64,000 nucleotides of DNA. It comes from Symbiodinium natans (taxonomy: Eukaryota > Sar > Dinophyceae > Suessiales > Symbiodiniaceae). The position numbers and the translations under genes were made by a program. Position 1 is the stretch's first letter, and each line of letters opens with the position of its first letter. Below are positions 17,724 to 28,017 of this stretch, piece after piece. Where the stretch lies: contig CAJNDS010001879.1 of the NCBI GenBank assembly GCA_905221605.1, positions 235,291 to 299,290 on the forward strand, read 5' to 3'. The notes under the pieces are model-generated. The model saw nothing but the letters and a program-made list of their open reading frames with translations, was not told the origin of the DNA and searched no databases.

Positions 17724-18002
17724 GTATAATGGGTATACACGCCTTGGGTTTAGAGTCTTAGGGATTGTTTGCGGGTTATTTAGGGACTACTTAGGCCGAT
17801 AAAGGGACTATCGAAGGCATATATAAGGGCTATGTAGGGGTTATGGAGGGGGAGTAAGATCAAGGAGGGTGTGCCACGACATCTCCTTTAAACCCTAAGC
17901 CCTAAACCCTCAACCCTAAACCCTAAACCCTAAACCCGAAACCCTAAACCCTAAACCTTAATCCCACGACATCTCGTTTCGACCCCCTCGTGCGCGCTGC
18001 AG

Positions 18003-18060
18003 GTGCGGAACGGCGCGGCGCGACTACCAGCCCTGGGCTGAGTCCCTGCTCCTCCGAAGG
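18003..18060 (+). CDS. Exon
   Basis: GCGCTGCAG|G then CGTARRDYQPWAESLLLRR, ending GG|GTTTGAG. CCCTAAA left, TTTAGGG right. Confidence 0.5.
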
Positions 18061-18430
18061 GTTTGAGCTGTGTTTAGGGTTTAGGGTTTAGGGTTTAGGG
18101 TGGTTCAGGGTTCAGGGTTCAGGGTTCAGGGTTCAGGGTTTAGGGTTTAGGGGTTAGGGTTTAGAGAACCCTCGGGTTTAGGGTTTAGGGTTCCTCTGGG
18201 TTCTAAACAATAGCCTCTGCGTGGACGTGGGAAAGCTGCTTGTGCCTGAAAGATCATGGGTAGTGAGAACTAGAGTTGTAGGCTGTAGCAGTGCCGTGAG
18301 GTTTACACACGCATGCATATAGTTGAAAATGATGGAAGTATCATGTCGTCTCCGACCGCGAGAAAATTCAATGGGACAAGCAGACAAGCCACGTACCCAG
18401 AAACGGCCTTGGATTCTGGAACCCCGCAAA

Positions 18431-18540
18431 ACTATTACTTGCTTGAGAACCCCCCAAGGATAAAAGATAGTAAGCCCTACAGTACCCTTTATTGAAGACT
18501 GCTGTTTATTTCTTGGGGGCTCTTAATTAAGCAAGTGGTC
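18431..18540 (+). mobile_element. Family F element, copy 1
   Basis: ACTTGCTTGAGAACCCCCC ... GGGGGCTCTTAATTAAGCAAGT. 18178-18430 holds unique sequence without a convincing + exon. Confidence 0.75.
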
Positions 18541-18708
18541 GAAAATGCCTGAAACCCAGAACCCAAAATCTCTAAACACCTTAGCCCTACAACACCAAAC
18601 ACCAACAATTGAGGGAACCGTAAACCCTAAACCCTGAGCCCTAAATGCCCCGAAGTCATGGTTTGGATCCTGCAACCCCTGAACCCTAAAGCCCTAGACC
18701 TCCCACAG

Positions 18709-18772
18709 CCCTCCCCATCCAGTCCTTCTCGCTCCGGCTACGATCGCCGACCACTTTGGCCGCCGACCTAGA
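18709..18772 (+). CDS. Exon, beta-rich
   Basis: CTCCCACAG|CC then LPIQSFSLRLRSPTTLAAD, donor GTGAGACC. The alternating hydrophobic pattern matches other module exons (40849, 51832). Confidence 0.55.
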
Positions 18773-18949
18773 GTGAGACCGAGGGTTGAGTAGGGTCGAG
18801 GGTTGAGTGGTTCAGGGCTTTAGGGTTTAGGGTTTAGGGTTTAGGGTTTAGAGTTTAGGGTTTAGGGTTTAGGGTTTAGGGTTTAGAGTTGCATGGCTCT
18901 GGCTTTTGCGGCTTAGGTTTTTCGGAGCCTTCAACAACTTTTCCCTCAG

Positions 18950-19021
18950 CCTATCCCCTGTTCTACCAGGAGCACCTCCCTGTGCAGGACCCTAACTACA
19001 CCTACAAGACCCCTATTGATG
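18950..19021 (+). CDS. Exon
   Basis: CTTTTCCCTCAG|CC then YPLFYQEHLPVQDPNYTYK and TPIDG; probable GC donor G|GCAGGC. TTTAGGG left, CCCTAAA right (reverse of usual). Confidence 0.55.
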
Positions 19022-19130
19022 GCAGGCCAGCTTAAGGTAAAGCACTACTTTCCCCCTTAACCCTAGATGCTAACCCTAAACCCTAAGCCCTGGAGACTCG
19101 ACCCTGAACCCTTAGGCTAACGGTATGCAG

Positions 19131-19180
19131 ATCAGGCTTGCGCCACACATGTACACAGATTTGGTCTGGAAGCACCTCAG
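19131..19180 (+). CDS. Short exon
   Basis: GTATGCAG| then IRLAPHMYTDLVWKHL; possible GA donor CAG|GATAGG. Confidence 0.45.
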
Positions 19181-19490
19181 GATAGGGCTTGGGGTTTAGG
19201 GTTTAGGGTTATAGGGTTTAGCGTACATGGGGTTGTCGGTTATACACAGCGTACATAGGCTAAAATAGGGCGTCTGAGGGGTATGAAGGGTATACAAGAG
19301 TATGCACGGTATAAACGGTAGAAAGGGCAGAGATGGTACGCAGGGTTCAAGGCCTCGTGGTTGACATGGTGTGGGCACTCAGCCATTGAGTGGCTGTTTG
19401 TAGCCTTGGGCTGGGGACACCCTTGGTGCTGCAGTGGACAAGCGCACGCCGCGCCACAATTCAACAGGTTACTAGCATGGTAGACTAGAC

Positions 19491-19586
19491 TGGCTGGTTC
19501 TTAGTAGGGAATGAGGGATTTGGGCCCTATGTTGTAATCCCTTAAAGGGTGTATATACAGGGCCCCTATTCCCTCATTCCTTAAAC
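19491..19586 (+). mobile_element. Family D element, copy 1
   Basis: TGGTTCTTAGTAGGGAATGA ... CTATTCCCTCATTCC ends with a GGGCCCTAT internal block. Related copies at 26400, 44436, 54668 and 60868. Confidence 0.7.
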
Positions 19587-19794
19587 ACGATGATATCACA
19601 ACAGCTTGCCGTGCTCTTTAAAATGCTTTGATGCCATGCTCCTGCCTGCCCAGCACACAACAAGCCGACTGCCCTGGATCCCTAAATCTCAAACTACCCT
19701 AAGCCCCTGAAGGCTCTAAACCCTTAGGGTTTCGGGTTTGGGGTTTAGGGCCAGGGTTTAGGGCTAAGCCCCAAACCCGAAGCCCCGAACTTAG

Positions 19795-19856
19795 GAGTTT
19801 GGTGATGAGATTCACATCCAGTCGCCGTCCGACTTCCACCTGATTGACCTTCAAGG
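19795..19856 (+). CDS. Exon, beta-rich
   Basis: CTTAG| then EFGDEIHIQSPSDFHLIDL in phase 0. GDEIHIQS parallels GDSVHVES at 42528. Donor unclear. Confidence 0.5.
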
Positions 19857-19987
19857 GACTGGGCGACGTGCTTTTCGGGATTGTAGCCCTAAACTCCTAA
19901 ACCCCTAAGCTCATAAACCCTTCACCCCTAAGCCCTCAAGCCCTGAACCCCTGCACCCTAAAACACTGAACCCTGCAACCTGTTCAG

Positions 19988-20056
19988 AGCCTTCGCTTTG
20001 GGACCTTGCTGGTTGGAGACCTCTTGAGAATCTGACACAGCGCTGTGGTCTGCCAG
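19988..20056 (+). CDS. Exon
   Basis: CTGTTCAG|AG then PSLWDLAGWRPLENLTQRC, ending CCAG|GTAGGTCG. Strong sites. Confidence 0.6.
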
Positions 20057-20513
20057 GTAGGTCGTTGGAGTATTGCATATTGCCCTTGTTGGGTTCAGGA
20101 GGGCTTGGGGCTTAGGGTTGAAGGTTTCAGAGGGCTTAATGGGCCTGCCTAGTTTAGGGTTTTGGGTGGTTTAGGTTCATGCCAGACCCACCCAACCAGT
20201 CAGCCGCGCACGCACCAAAACACAGTACAGCCCTAAACCCGAAAGCCCTAGTCTTCCTAGACCTCCCCCCAAACAAAAACCAGTAAAAAAAACATGGATA
20301 AGCATAAGTCGCAGCAGTAGAAGAGTCGGAGCCTGAGTAGGAGTGTAGTAGTCGTCGCAGCCGTAGTAGGAAAATAAAATCTTTCCTGTCGAAATGCAGG
20401 AGGTGCCGTGGCTTTCGCTGGATCGATCCAACTGCTGGTGGGCCCAACCGGGTGTAGAGTTTAGGGTGTAGGGTTTGGGGTTTAGGGTTTAGGGCTGAGG
20501 CGGGTTTGAAAAG

Positions 20514-20605
20514 CCCCACGAGCTCCCGAGTCATGAACCACGGCCTCTTAACAAGAGGTCAAGCATGCCAGAGTTGCGACGGTATAGTGCAAAGGATTAT
20601 GGCTC
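20514..20605 (+). CDS. Exon
   Basis: GAAAAG| then PHELPSHEPRPLNKRSSMP and ELRRYSAKDYGS in phase 0; possible donor GTACCC where an inverted-repeat element begins. Confidence 0.45.
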
Positions 20606-20733
20606 GTACCCCTAAGGTTGTACCTGTGAAGGTTCCCCTTAATATATATTCTCAATGTGGCCCTCATATTCCCTAAGGGATCCTTAAACGGGGACCCCAA
20701 AACCCCAGGGTACAACCTTAAGGGTGCAAGGTA
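20606..20733 (+). mobile_element. Single inverted-repeat element
   Basis: GTACCCCTAAGGTTGTACC ... GGTACAACCTTAAGGGT, about 128 bp, non-coding. Confidence 0.65.
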
Positions 20734-20778
20734 GAACCCTAGCTGCTACCGCCAAATGGCCCGGATTCCTCCCCTGAT

Positions 20779-20886
20779 TGCTTAAGAACCCCCAAGAAAT
20801 CAACAATATTCTTCCTTATAAGGGTAATAAAGGGATTATTGTTTTTGTTATTCTTTTGGGGTTCTTATTAAGCAAACAGTAGCCTT
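20779..20886 (+). mobile_element. Family F element, copy 2
   Basis: GATTGCTTAAGAACCCCCAA ... TTTGGGGTTCTTATTAAGCA, AT-rich centre. Confidence 0.8.
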
Positions 20887-20894
20887 GCCCGCAG

Positions 20895-20964
20895 ACATCC
20901 CGGTGGCGACTTTCACACCGCTCCCCAACTCCATGGTCATGCGCCGCACTCGGCCTTTTGATGC
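20895..20964 (+). CDS. Exon
   Basis: TGCCCGCAG|AC then IPVATFTPLPNSMVMRRTR and PFDA, donor GTAGAA. Lies between a family F and a family G element. Confidence 0.5.
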
Positions 20965-20972
20965 GTAGAACC

Positions 20973-21083
20973 ACTTGGGGGTTTACGAAAATGCGGGACC
21001 CCTAATGCAAACCCCAAAATAGCAGGATTCCCTTGTAATGAGGACCCCAGTAAGGTACCGAATTTTGGAAACCCCCATTTAGG
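20973..21083 (+). mobile_element. Family G element, copy 2
   Basis: GGGGGTTTACGAAAATGCGG ... ATTTTGGAAACCCCC with AGCAGGATTCCCTTGTAATG. Confidence 0.65.
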
Positions 21084-21303
21084 GTCCTTGGGATAGAGGG
21101 TTTTCGGAGAGGCCTTGAACGCCAGCTGCGAAGTCAAGCTGCAGACGAAACCCTACAAACCCAACAAACCCAAACTTGGGATGTTTCGGCTTGTAGTGAT
21201 CGTAGCAATCCCTCCCCCCAGACACCTTCTGAGATATTGCTTTACAAGGGACCCCCCCCCACCACATGTACATCTTCCTTCCCAAACGGCTCAAGAACCA
21301 TAG

Positions 21304-21358
21304 GACGCGAACAAAAAAAACGCCCGGGATCCATGGATTTGTTGGCATGAATGTCCAG
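21304..21358 (+). CDS. Exon
   Basis: CCATAG| then DANKKNARDPWICWHECP in phase 0, ending AG|GTGTGAG. Confidence 0.45.
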
Positions 21359-21662
21359 GTGTGAGGGCTTAGGGTTTGGGGGCATGTGTGTTTTTTGTGT
21401 GTGATTAGGGCTTAGGATTTGGGGCTGGGAGAGGTATGGTTTGGGGTTTGGTGTTGAAGGTTTGGCTGTTTAAAAATGCCCCGAGACCCTACTATTATGC
21501 GCTATTCACAACAAGAGGGGCGCCCTCCACCCCCCCTCCCTAACCCTAAACCCTAAACCCCAAACCCCAAACCCTAAACCCTAAACCCTACACCGACAAA
21601 AAAGGCAAAACATGAGAAAACATTACCAAAAAAGAAAAAGCCTAAATGCTTCAACCCGCAAG

Positions 21663-21747
21663 GTGCAACGCATCTTCCATCGCCCTCTACATCAGGGAGC
21701 CGACCCCCGTGGAGCGGGCGGCGGCCTTGGCTGGGGCTATTCGAGGG
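21663..21747 (+). CDS. Exon, beta-rich
   Basis: CCCGCAAG|G then CNASSIALYIREPTPVERA and AALAGAIRG, ending at GTTTGGGG. CCCTAAA array left (21541-21590). Confidence 0.55.
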
Positions 21748-22682
21748 GTTTGGGGTTTGGGGTGTGGGGGTTTAGGGTTTAGGGTTTAGGGTTTAGTGTT
21801 TAGGGTTTAGGGTTTAGGGTTTGGTGTCTAGGGCTTAGGGTTTCTGGGGTTGGGGTTTGTGACGTGGCGGTTAGGGGATTTCAGGAGTTAACAGCTTAAG
21901 CTGGAGGGCTTGTATTTTCAGGTTTACCACGAAACCCTAAACCCTAAAATAGGGTTTAGGTGTTCTTAGGGGGTTTAGGGTTTAGGGTTTAAGGTTTAGG
22001 GTTTAGGGTTTAGGGTTTAGGGATTAGTCCGCTTTTCCGGGTCGAGGGTGTTTAGGGTCTGTTGCTGTAGGGTCAGGGCCTGCGAAGCGTGTTTCGGGCT
22101 GATGGGTTTGACTGTCGGATTTTCGGAGATAAGGGGTTCGTAGGGCTTGTCAGGGATACTACGCTACCCCCTAAACCCTATAGGCCCTAAACCCTAAACC
22201 CTTTGGGTTTTTTGGTGGTTGAACCATATAAACCCTAAGCCCTCACGTTTGGGCTCGCTATCGGACTTGTGGTAGCTTGTAGCCTTTAGGGTTCGGAGGG
22301 CTTCTCTTTTTTTTGGGTTTGGGACTCGCAAAGCTTTTGTGTTTGTATGATTTAGAGGGGTCGGAAGAATTCCTAGTAGTATTTTCCTTCGGATCCCTCT
22401 ATTTCATTTTACAGCAACCCCCCCAGAACCCTATTCCAATTATCAAGGCCCCTATGTTAGGGTTTTTCGAGGGCTTGTAGGGTGTAGGCATTTAAGGCTT
22501 ATAAGGTTGAGGGTTTATAGTTTTGCTGCCGCTGTCTGCCGTGTGCCCGTTGCAGGGGCTGCGAAAGGATCCCTAATAAGGCCTTTGGGCCCCAAAACTC
22601 AAAACCCTAAAGCCCTAAACCCTAAACCCTAAACCTAAACCCTAAACCCTAAACCCTAAACCCTAAACCCTAGCTGCCTCAG

Positions 22683-22746
22683 GACTACTACATCGAGTTC
22701 GGGCTGGACATCTACAACCCTCTCAAGCCCGGCACCCCGGTGGAGG
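22683..22746 (+). CDS. Exon, beta-rich
   Basis: GCCTCAG| then DYYIEFGLDIYNPLKPGTP, ending GAGG|GTTTTCC. Preceded by a CCCTAAA array (22613-22672). Confidence 0.6.
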
Positions 22747-22839
22747 GTTTTCCAAAATGGGCTTAAGCCCCAACCCAAAACCCTAAACCCTAAACCCTAA
22801 ACCCTAAACCCTAAACCCGTTCTTTGGGGTGGGTTCCAG

Positions 22840-22870
22840 GAGCGAGGCGGGCTCTCCTGTATCTTCGGGG
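22840..22870 (+). CDS. Short exon
   Basis: GGTTCCAG| then ERGGLSCIFG in phase 0, ending GG|GTATATGAGG; poly-G follows. Confidence 0.45.
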
Positions 22871-23346
22871 GTATATGAGGGGGGGGGGGGGGGGGCCCGG
22901 GTCCTCGTTAAGAGTTTCATGTCGGGTCTCTTTTTTTTTTCTTTTTGCTTTAGGGTTTAGGGTTTAGGGTTCAGGGTTATTTTGGGATTTAGGATGCTTT
23001 GGGATTTGGACTGGAAAAGGGGGGATCTGTGTTCGAGGTGCATGGTGTAGGGTTCAAGGTTGAGATCACTTCCTGCAGTGATATTTGGGGAAAGTGGCTT
23101 AGTTAGGTTTCAGGCGTCAGGGGTTCGTGTTTAGGGTTTAGGGTGCAGCGCATTGCCCCGCAAGCTTCTGCCAGACCAATGAACACACCACATCACATCA
23201 CCCCCTCCCCAGACTGGCAGCGTGCGTTTTTCCATGCTCCAAGCCTAAACCCTAAACCCGACTCGTAATTTATTCTGTAGTTCTGTCTCCAAGTGGATGC
23301 TTCGAGACCGTCCGAGTGACTGTTTGCATAAACCCGACTCCCCAAG

Positions 23347-23393
23347 TTCAAAAAGGCAACCGAAGTGGCCCTTGCTTTCCTCATGGCCACGTG
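23347..23393 (+). CDS. Exon, helical
   Basis: CCCCAAG| then FKKATEVALAFLMAT, ending CGTG|GTAAGG (strong donor). Confidence 0.5.
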
Positions 23394-23474
23394 GTAAGGT
23401 CTAGGCCTTCTATCCTAAACCCTGGTTCTCATGAAGGGTTTAGGGTTTAAGGGTCTAGGGTTAACGGTATAGGG

Positions 23475-23563
23475 TTAGGGTTTAGGGTTTAGGGTTTAGG
23501 GTTTAGGGTTTAGGGTTTAGGGTTTAGGGTTTAGGGTTTAGGGTTTAGGGTTTAGGGTTTAGG
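23475..23563 (+). repeat. TTTAGGG array
   Basis: About 13 perfect units. Confidence 0.96.
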
Positions 23564-23590
23564 GTACTGAGAATCTCTCCAAAAGAGCAG

Positions 23591-23689
23591 TTGTCCACGA
23601 TAGCAGCGCTCTGCAGGACGCCTCCACTGACCGATAACTTCTGGCAGTGCACGGTCTACAGCCTTGGCCTTAGGAGTCTCACTCTGCAG
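23591..23689 (+). CDS. Exon
   Basis: AAAAGAGCAG| then LSTIAALCRTPPLTDNFWQ and CTVYSLGLRSLTL. An overlapping frame from 23573 (NLSKRAVVHDSSALQ) is also open. Confidence 0.4.
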
Positions 23690-23765
23690 GGGCCTTTGGA
23701 TGTCTTGTGTTCCCCTTCTTGGCTTAGGAGTTTCTTGTTCAGGAACATTCTTCAGAGGGTGAACC
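23690..23765 (+). mobile_element. Family H element, copy 1
   Basis: GTTCAGGAACATTCTTCAGAGG core shared with five other copies; ends not defined. Confidence 0.5.
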
Positions 23766-23831
23766 AGCCGTAAACCCTAAACCCTAAACCCTAGACCCTA
23801 AACCCTAAACCCTAAAGTGCACTTTCTTTAG

Positions 23832-23920
23832 ACGCGGGTCAGCTTGCCCTCGCCTCTACGGTAAGGTGCGAACTCGGACAGCAATGGAAACCGCATCATC
23901 AAGGCGTCCAAGGAGCCCGG
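23832..23920 (+). CDS. Exon(s) with possible 21-nt intron
   Basis: TTTCTTTAG| reads TRVSLPSPLR, then an in-frame TAA, then NSDSNGNRIIKASKEPG, ending G|GTTTGGG. The stop lies inside 23861-23881, which starts GTAAGG and ends GGACAG; removing these 21 nt joins both halves in phase. Confidence 0.5.
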
Positions 23921-24006
23921 GTTTGGGGGGGTTTTAGGGTTTAGGGTTTAGGGTTTAGGGTTTAGGGTCAGATGTCCTAACCTCAGCGCGTGCTTTCCCT
24001 CTTCAG

Positions 24007-24099
24007 GCGACACTTGAACGCTTAAACTCCCTCATGTTGCAACCTTCACCTCCTTTTTCGTTCCTTTTTTGTCCGCTTTGGGTCTTTGAGCTCCAACCA
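24007..24099 (+). CDS. Exon
   Basis: TTCCCTCTTCAG| then ATLERLNSLMLQPSPPFSF and LFCPLWVFELQP in phase 0; donor CCA|GTAGAT. 31 codons. Confidence 0.55.
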
Positions 24100-24129
24100 G
24101 TAGATTGTTCAAGGGTTGGGGCTTTGGTA

Positions 24130-24252
24130 CTGTGTAAACCCTAAACCTTAAACCCTAGACCCTATACCCTATACCCTAAACCCTAAACCCTAAACCCTAA
24201 ACCCTAAACCCTATACCCTAAACCCTAAACCCTAAACCCTAAACCCTAAACC
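24130..24252 (+). repeat. CCCTAAA array with CCCTATA variants
   Basis: About 17 units. Confidence 0.93.
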
Positions 24253-24264
24253 ACCACCCCACAG

Positions 24265-24378
24265 GGCCACAGGAAACCCCAAAGATGCCGCAATGCAACC
24301 TCGTAAGTTGCGCGAAGGCTTTCCAGAGCTGGGACATCGTACCACAGCTCGAGAACTTGGAGGCCCGGGCCTTGTGGG
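24265..24378 (+). CDS. Exon(s) with possible 24-nt intron
   Basis: ACCCCACAG|GG then PQETPKMPQCNL, an in-frame 24-nt segment GTAAGT...TTTCCAG (24303-24326, reading VSCAKAFQ), then SWDIVPQLENLEARALW. Open with or without the segment. CCCTAAA left, TTTAGGG right. Confidence 0.55.
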
Positions 24379-24492
24379 GTGGGTTTGGGGTTTATAGGGT
24401 TTAGGGTTTAGGGTTTGGGGTTTGGGGTTTAGGGTTTAGGGTTTGGGGTTTAGGGTTTAGGGTTTAGGGTTTGGGGTTTGGGGTTTACACAG

Positions 24493-24556
24493 TACGAGCT
24501 TGAGCTCAAGTCGTCTACACGATACCGTTGGGGACGCCGAAGCTGCCAAGAACAGC
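24493..24556 (+). CDS. Exon, beta-rich
   Basis: TTACACAG| then YELELKSSTRYRWGRRSCQ; frame open to 24663, donor unclear. Confidence 0.4.
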
Positions 24557-24716
24557 CGGTCGGATTCGACTCGTCTTTTCCCGAAGCCCACACCCCAAAC
24601 CCTAGGCTGCAAGTTTTGGGTCACTCCCCGGAGCCCTTAACGCCCCTAAACCCTAAACCGTAAGCCCTAAACCCTAAACCCTAAACCCTAAACCCTAAAC
24701 CCCAAGATTGAAGGGG

Positions 24717-24787
24717 TCTGGGAAGGGGATCATGTGACGTCCGGTCCAAAGCTCCGCACGCCGAGCCGAAGCCTACCAAAAATCAGG
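24717..24787 (+). CDS. Exon
   Basis: AACCCCAAG| (array-derived) then IEGVWEGDHVTSGPKLRTP and SRSLPKI, ending AGG|GTTTGG. Confidence 0.55.
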
Positions 24788-25019
24788 GTTTGGAGGTCTG
24801 CGCCAGATCAGCCCAGAGGCCCCTTCTCCTAAACACTCCCTATTAAACCCTAAACCGTAACATTCCCTTTTAAACCCTAATTCGTAATCCCTACAGTGAA
24901 CCCTAAACCCTAAAGGCCCTAAACCCTAAACCGTAAAACTCTAAACCCTTTAAACCGTCAACCCTAAACCCTAAACCCCAAACCCTAAAACCAAATCAAC
25001 TGAAAGACGGACACCTGAG

Positions 25020-25073
25020 GTGCGGCTCCTCGGACCAAACACAGCGGCAGAGACCCTGCCCGACACCCAGAGG
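25020..25073 (+). CDS. Exon
   Basis: ACACCTGAG| then VRLLGPNTAAETLPDTQR in phase 0, ending AGG|GTTTCAAGG. CCCTAAA left, TTTAGGG right. Confidence 0.5.
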
Positions 25074-25408
25074 GTTTCAAGGGTTTAGGGTTTAGGGTTT
25101 AGGGTTTAGGGCTTTGGGCTGGTTTGGGATTATTACCATCAAGGTATCGTTTCGGGTGTAGGGTTTGGGGTTTTCGGTTTGGGTTTTTTGGGTCGGGGTT
25201 GAGGGTTTTGGGTTCAGGGTGTAGGGTTTAGGGTTACCGCTTTAGGGTGTAGGGCCGTGCTTCGGGATCGCGCTAGGGGCTCCCATTCTCTCACCCTTGG
25301 TCCCTCTCAAGTACCCTCCGCCACGCACCCAGCTGACGGGAGCAACAGCGACTTCCCTGAACCCTATTTAACCCGGGCTTCGATTTAGGGTTTTGTAGGC
25401 GTTATAGG

Positions 25409-25506
25409 TTGGGATGTTCCCCCTTATTATACAAACAGTCCTTCATAGGGATTCTAGTGTTAGTATAATCCCTATGAAGGACTGTTAGTATAAGGGGGAA
25501 CATCCC
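25409..25506 (+). mobile_element. Family A MITE, copy 3
   Basis: TTGGGATGTTCCCCCTTATT ... TAAGGGGGAACATCCCAA with CAGTCCTTCATAGGGATT on both arms. Confidence 0.88.
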
Positions 25507-25620
25507 AAACTATATATCGGGTTACAGGTTATAGGGTTAGGGCTCTACAGGGCTTTAGTGTTACAGCCTAACACCCTCAACCCTAAGCCCTAGACCCTAA
25601 ACCCGGCTTTGGGTTCTCAG

Positions 25621-25705
25621 GTCCTCCATCCACGTGGAGTTCACGCCTGTGACGAGCGCAGAGGACATTGCAATCCAGGCCCCGACCGTCAGCATTGTGT
25701 TCAAG
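25621..25705 (+). CDS. Exon, beta-rich
   Basis: GTTCTCAG|G then SSIHVEFTPVTSAEDIAIQ and APTVSIVFK; GA donor AAG|GATTAA or stop just after. One of the clearest beta-sandwich-like strands. Confidence 0.6.
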
Positions 25706-25862
25706 GATTAATGGGCCAGGCTTTGGGGTTTAGGGTTTAGGGATTAGGGTTCAGGCGTTGACTTATGGCTGCTCATGTAAGAGAGCTAGTTCTATGACTG
25801 ATGAATCGACGGGTGCAGAAATTGTCGGGTTAAGACGCTCCGAAGCCTAGGTTGACTCTTAG

Positions 25863-25913
25863 CGCGGCAACCTTCGCTTAAGTAGTCGAATTATGTCAAA
25901 GGCGCCGGGCAGG
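25863..25913 (+). CDS. Possible exon
   Basis: GACTCTTAG| then RGNLRLSSRIMSKAPG. Confidence 0.35.
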
Positions 25914-26250
25914 AGCGACTTGAGTCGCCGGCAAGCCCTAAACCCTAAACCCCCATGCCCTAATCCCAAAGTCGCGTTGAACCCGAAACTGTAGACCTCT
26001 TTCCCTGAGTCCACCCTCCCAGACCCTCAAACTCCTCTTCGCCCTCTGAACCCTACATCCCATAGCCCTGACGAATCACATGTTACTCTAAACCCTATGA
26101 ACCCTAAACCCTTAACCCTATAACCCTATAACCTTAAACGCTGGAACCCTGTAACTCTGCAACCCTAAGCCTAAACCCTATAACCCTAAACCCTATAAGC
26201 TAAACCGCAAACCGTATCACCCTAAACCCTCAAAACCCTAAACCCTGGAG

Positions 26251-26322
26251 GTTTGTGCTTTGGACTTTGCCGCGCAATCGCCTCCTTCAAAAAACTCGTG
26301 AGCCCGAAGCAAGAGCCCTCCA
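26251..26322 (+). CDS. Possible exon
   Basis: CCTGGAG|GT then LCFGLCRAIASFKKLVSPK and QEPS before GTTTAATT. Degenerate CCCTAAA left. Confidence 0.4.
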
Positions 26323-26399
26323 GTTTAATTGCGGGGCTTAGGGTTTAGGGTTTGTGGTTTAGGATTTAGGGTTTACGGCTTCGGGTGGCTTAGGGTTTT

Positions 26400-26518
26400 T
26401 ACAGGCAGTATTCAGTATGGCTCCTGGGCCTCTTCAACACTCTCTGATGTGTAATCCCGTAAAGAATATATATATATATATATGGGGATATAGGGTACCT
26501 CATTCCCTCATTCCCTAA
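26400..26518 (+). mobile_element. Family D element, copy 2
   Basis: (TA)n centre and ACCTCATTCCCTCATTCCCTAA right end; left end degraded. Confidence 0.55.
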
Positions 26519-26528
26519 GATTACGAAG

Positions 26529-26600
26529 CTCATGGTTGCGCATATTTCGGCCGATCAACTCGCACTCTTGCGCGCGGCGTCAGCTCGTGGGTCTGACGAG
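26529..26600 (+). CDS. Exon, helical
   Basis: TTACGAAG| then LMVAHISADQLALLRAASA and RGSDE, 24 codons in phase 0, ending GAG|GTCCTG. Confidence 0.5.
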
Positions 26601-26642
26601 GTCCTGCGCGTGGGGGGAAGACCTCACAGAGGCTGCCAAAGA

Positions 26643-26720
26643 ACCCTAAACCCTAAACCCTAAACCCTAAACCCTAAACCCTAAACCCTAAACCCTAAAC
26701 CCTAAACCCTAAACCCTAAA
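26643..26720 (+). repeat. CCCTAAA array
   Basis: About 11 perfect units. Confidence 0.96.
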
Positions 26721-26732
26721 TGGCTGCCCAAG

Positions 26733-26806
26733 GGAGCAACATCACCTCCCCAACAGCTGCAACGCTTCCGCGCGGTGCAGAAGTCTGACGCAGTCGTGTA
26801 CATCGT
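26733..26806 (+). CDS. Exon
   Basis: CTGCCCAAG| then GATSPPQQLQRFRAVQKSD and AVVYI, ending T|GTAAGG. CCCTAAA directly left. Confidence 0.6.
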
Positions 26807-26910
26807 GTAAGGTGTGAATTCCACTTGAAGGGCGGCTCGCTGGCGGAGTGACCAAGCAAAGCCAAGTATTGGAGATGTTCTTAGCTGAAGAATAGTAGCT
26901 GTTTTGTCAG

Positions 26911-26990
26911 CCCGCGCCAGAAATTCGCCCGATCGTTTCGCTTTGGATCGCCCGGCTGATGACACCCAGCTATCCTGAGGAGCAGAGGCA
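26911..26990 (+). CDS. Exon
   Basis: GTTTTGTCAG| then PAPEIRPIVSLWIARLMTP and SYPEEQR, ending CA|GTAGCC. Strong acceptor. Confidence 0.55.
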
Positions 26991-27160
26991 GTAGCCACGA
27001 GTCTGACGCTAAGCTGCACAACTTCCAGCACCTACCCCGCAGGCTAAAACACTAAGACCATATCACCCTAAGCCCTAAACCCTAAACTCTAAACCCTAAA
27101 CCCTAAACCCGAGACCCTAAACCCTAAGAGCTTTAAAGCCCGGATCGTGCTCCTGGGCAG

Positions 27161-27229
27161 TTCCACGAGCCCATGGACTTTGACTTCAGCCTGACGACGA
27201 CGGAAGATGACGAGAACCAGGCAAGGAGG
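27161..27229 (+). CDS. Exon, beta-rich
   Basis: CTCCTGGGCAG| then 23 codons FHEPMDFDFSLTTTEDDEN, QARR, ending exactly AGG|GTTTAGGG. CCCTAAA left, TTTAGGG right. Confidence 0.65.
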
Positions 27230-27421
27230 GTTTAGGGTTTAGGATTTAGGGTTTAGGGCTTAGGGCTTAGGGTTTAGGGTTTAGGGTTTAGGGTTTAGGG
27301 TTTAGGGATGTTAGGGTTTGCAGTGTGGGATGAACCCGATTCCCCGAATACTACTCCCCTCCCCCCCCCCCCCCCCCCCCCCCCCCGGGGCAGTATAAAC
27401 AACCCTCCGGAAAGAGCTTAG

Positions 27422-27483
27422 GGCTCGGGGCTTCCACTGCCCTTGAGCTGCCTACGATGAATAGGGCCCTGCCTCCTATCAAG
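27422..27483 (+). CDS. Exon
   Basis: GAGCTTAG|GG then LGASTALELPTMNRALPPI, ending AAG|GTAGTC. A long poly-C run lies upstream (27357-27386). Confidence 0.45.
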
Positions 27484-27529
27484 GTAGTCTTTGCAGCCTT
27501 CGGGCGCTTGTGGCTTGGTTTCTGTTAAG

Positions 27530-27675
27530 GGTAGTTTCATGGGCCATGGGCCCGTAACATGGTCCCTTACCTACTTTGAAAGGGTTCTGCAATATGGGCC
27601 CTTGGGTTGTATCGCGTATTGTAAGGGGTAGAGAAGGGGTAAAGGGCCCCTAGTTAAGGGACCATGCAACTACCC
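27530..27675 (+). mobile_element. Family C element, copy 2
   Basis: GGGTAGTTTCATGGGCCATG ... GGGACCATGCAACTACCC inverted ends. Confidence 0.75.
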
Positions 27676-28017
27676 CCACGAGTTCGGGTTCCTCGAGAGA
27701 CCGGTGTTTAGGGTTTAGGGTTTAGGGTTTAGGGTTTAGGGTTAGACCCTTTAAAACCTTTTGAGCCTTCAACGTGATTGGGGATGTTAAGGGCTCAGAG
27801 CACGAAAAGCTCAAAACACCCGAAGTTCTTGGCAGACACCTGGGCCCTACCAAATAAAGGGGGGGGAGGATTGGGGGGGGGGGGGGTAGACACGCTGCCG
27901 AAACGGGGTGGGAGGGGGTGGGTGGATCTAAATCATGGGCCCTTTTTGGAGGTTCCCGAGCATGCCCTTGAGAGTTTAGGATACCCAAATGGTCCGTCAA
28001 GGTTAGACTAGGTATGC

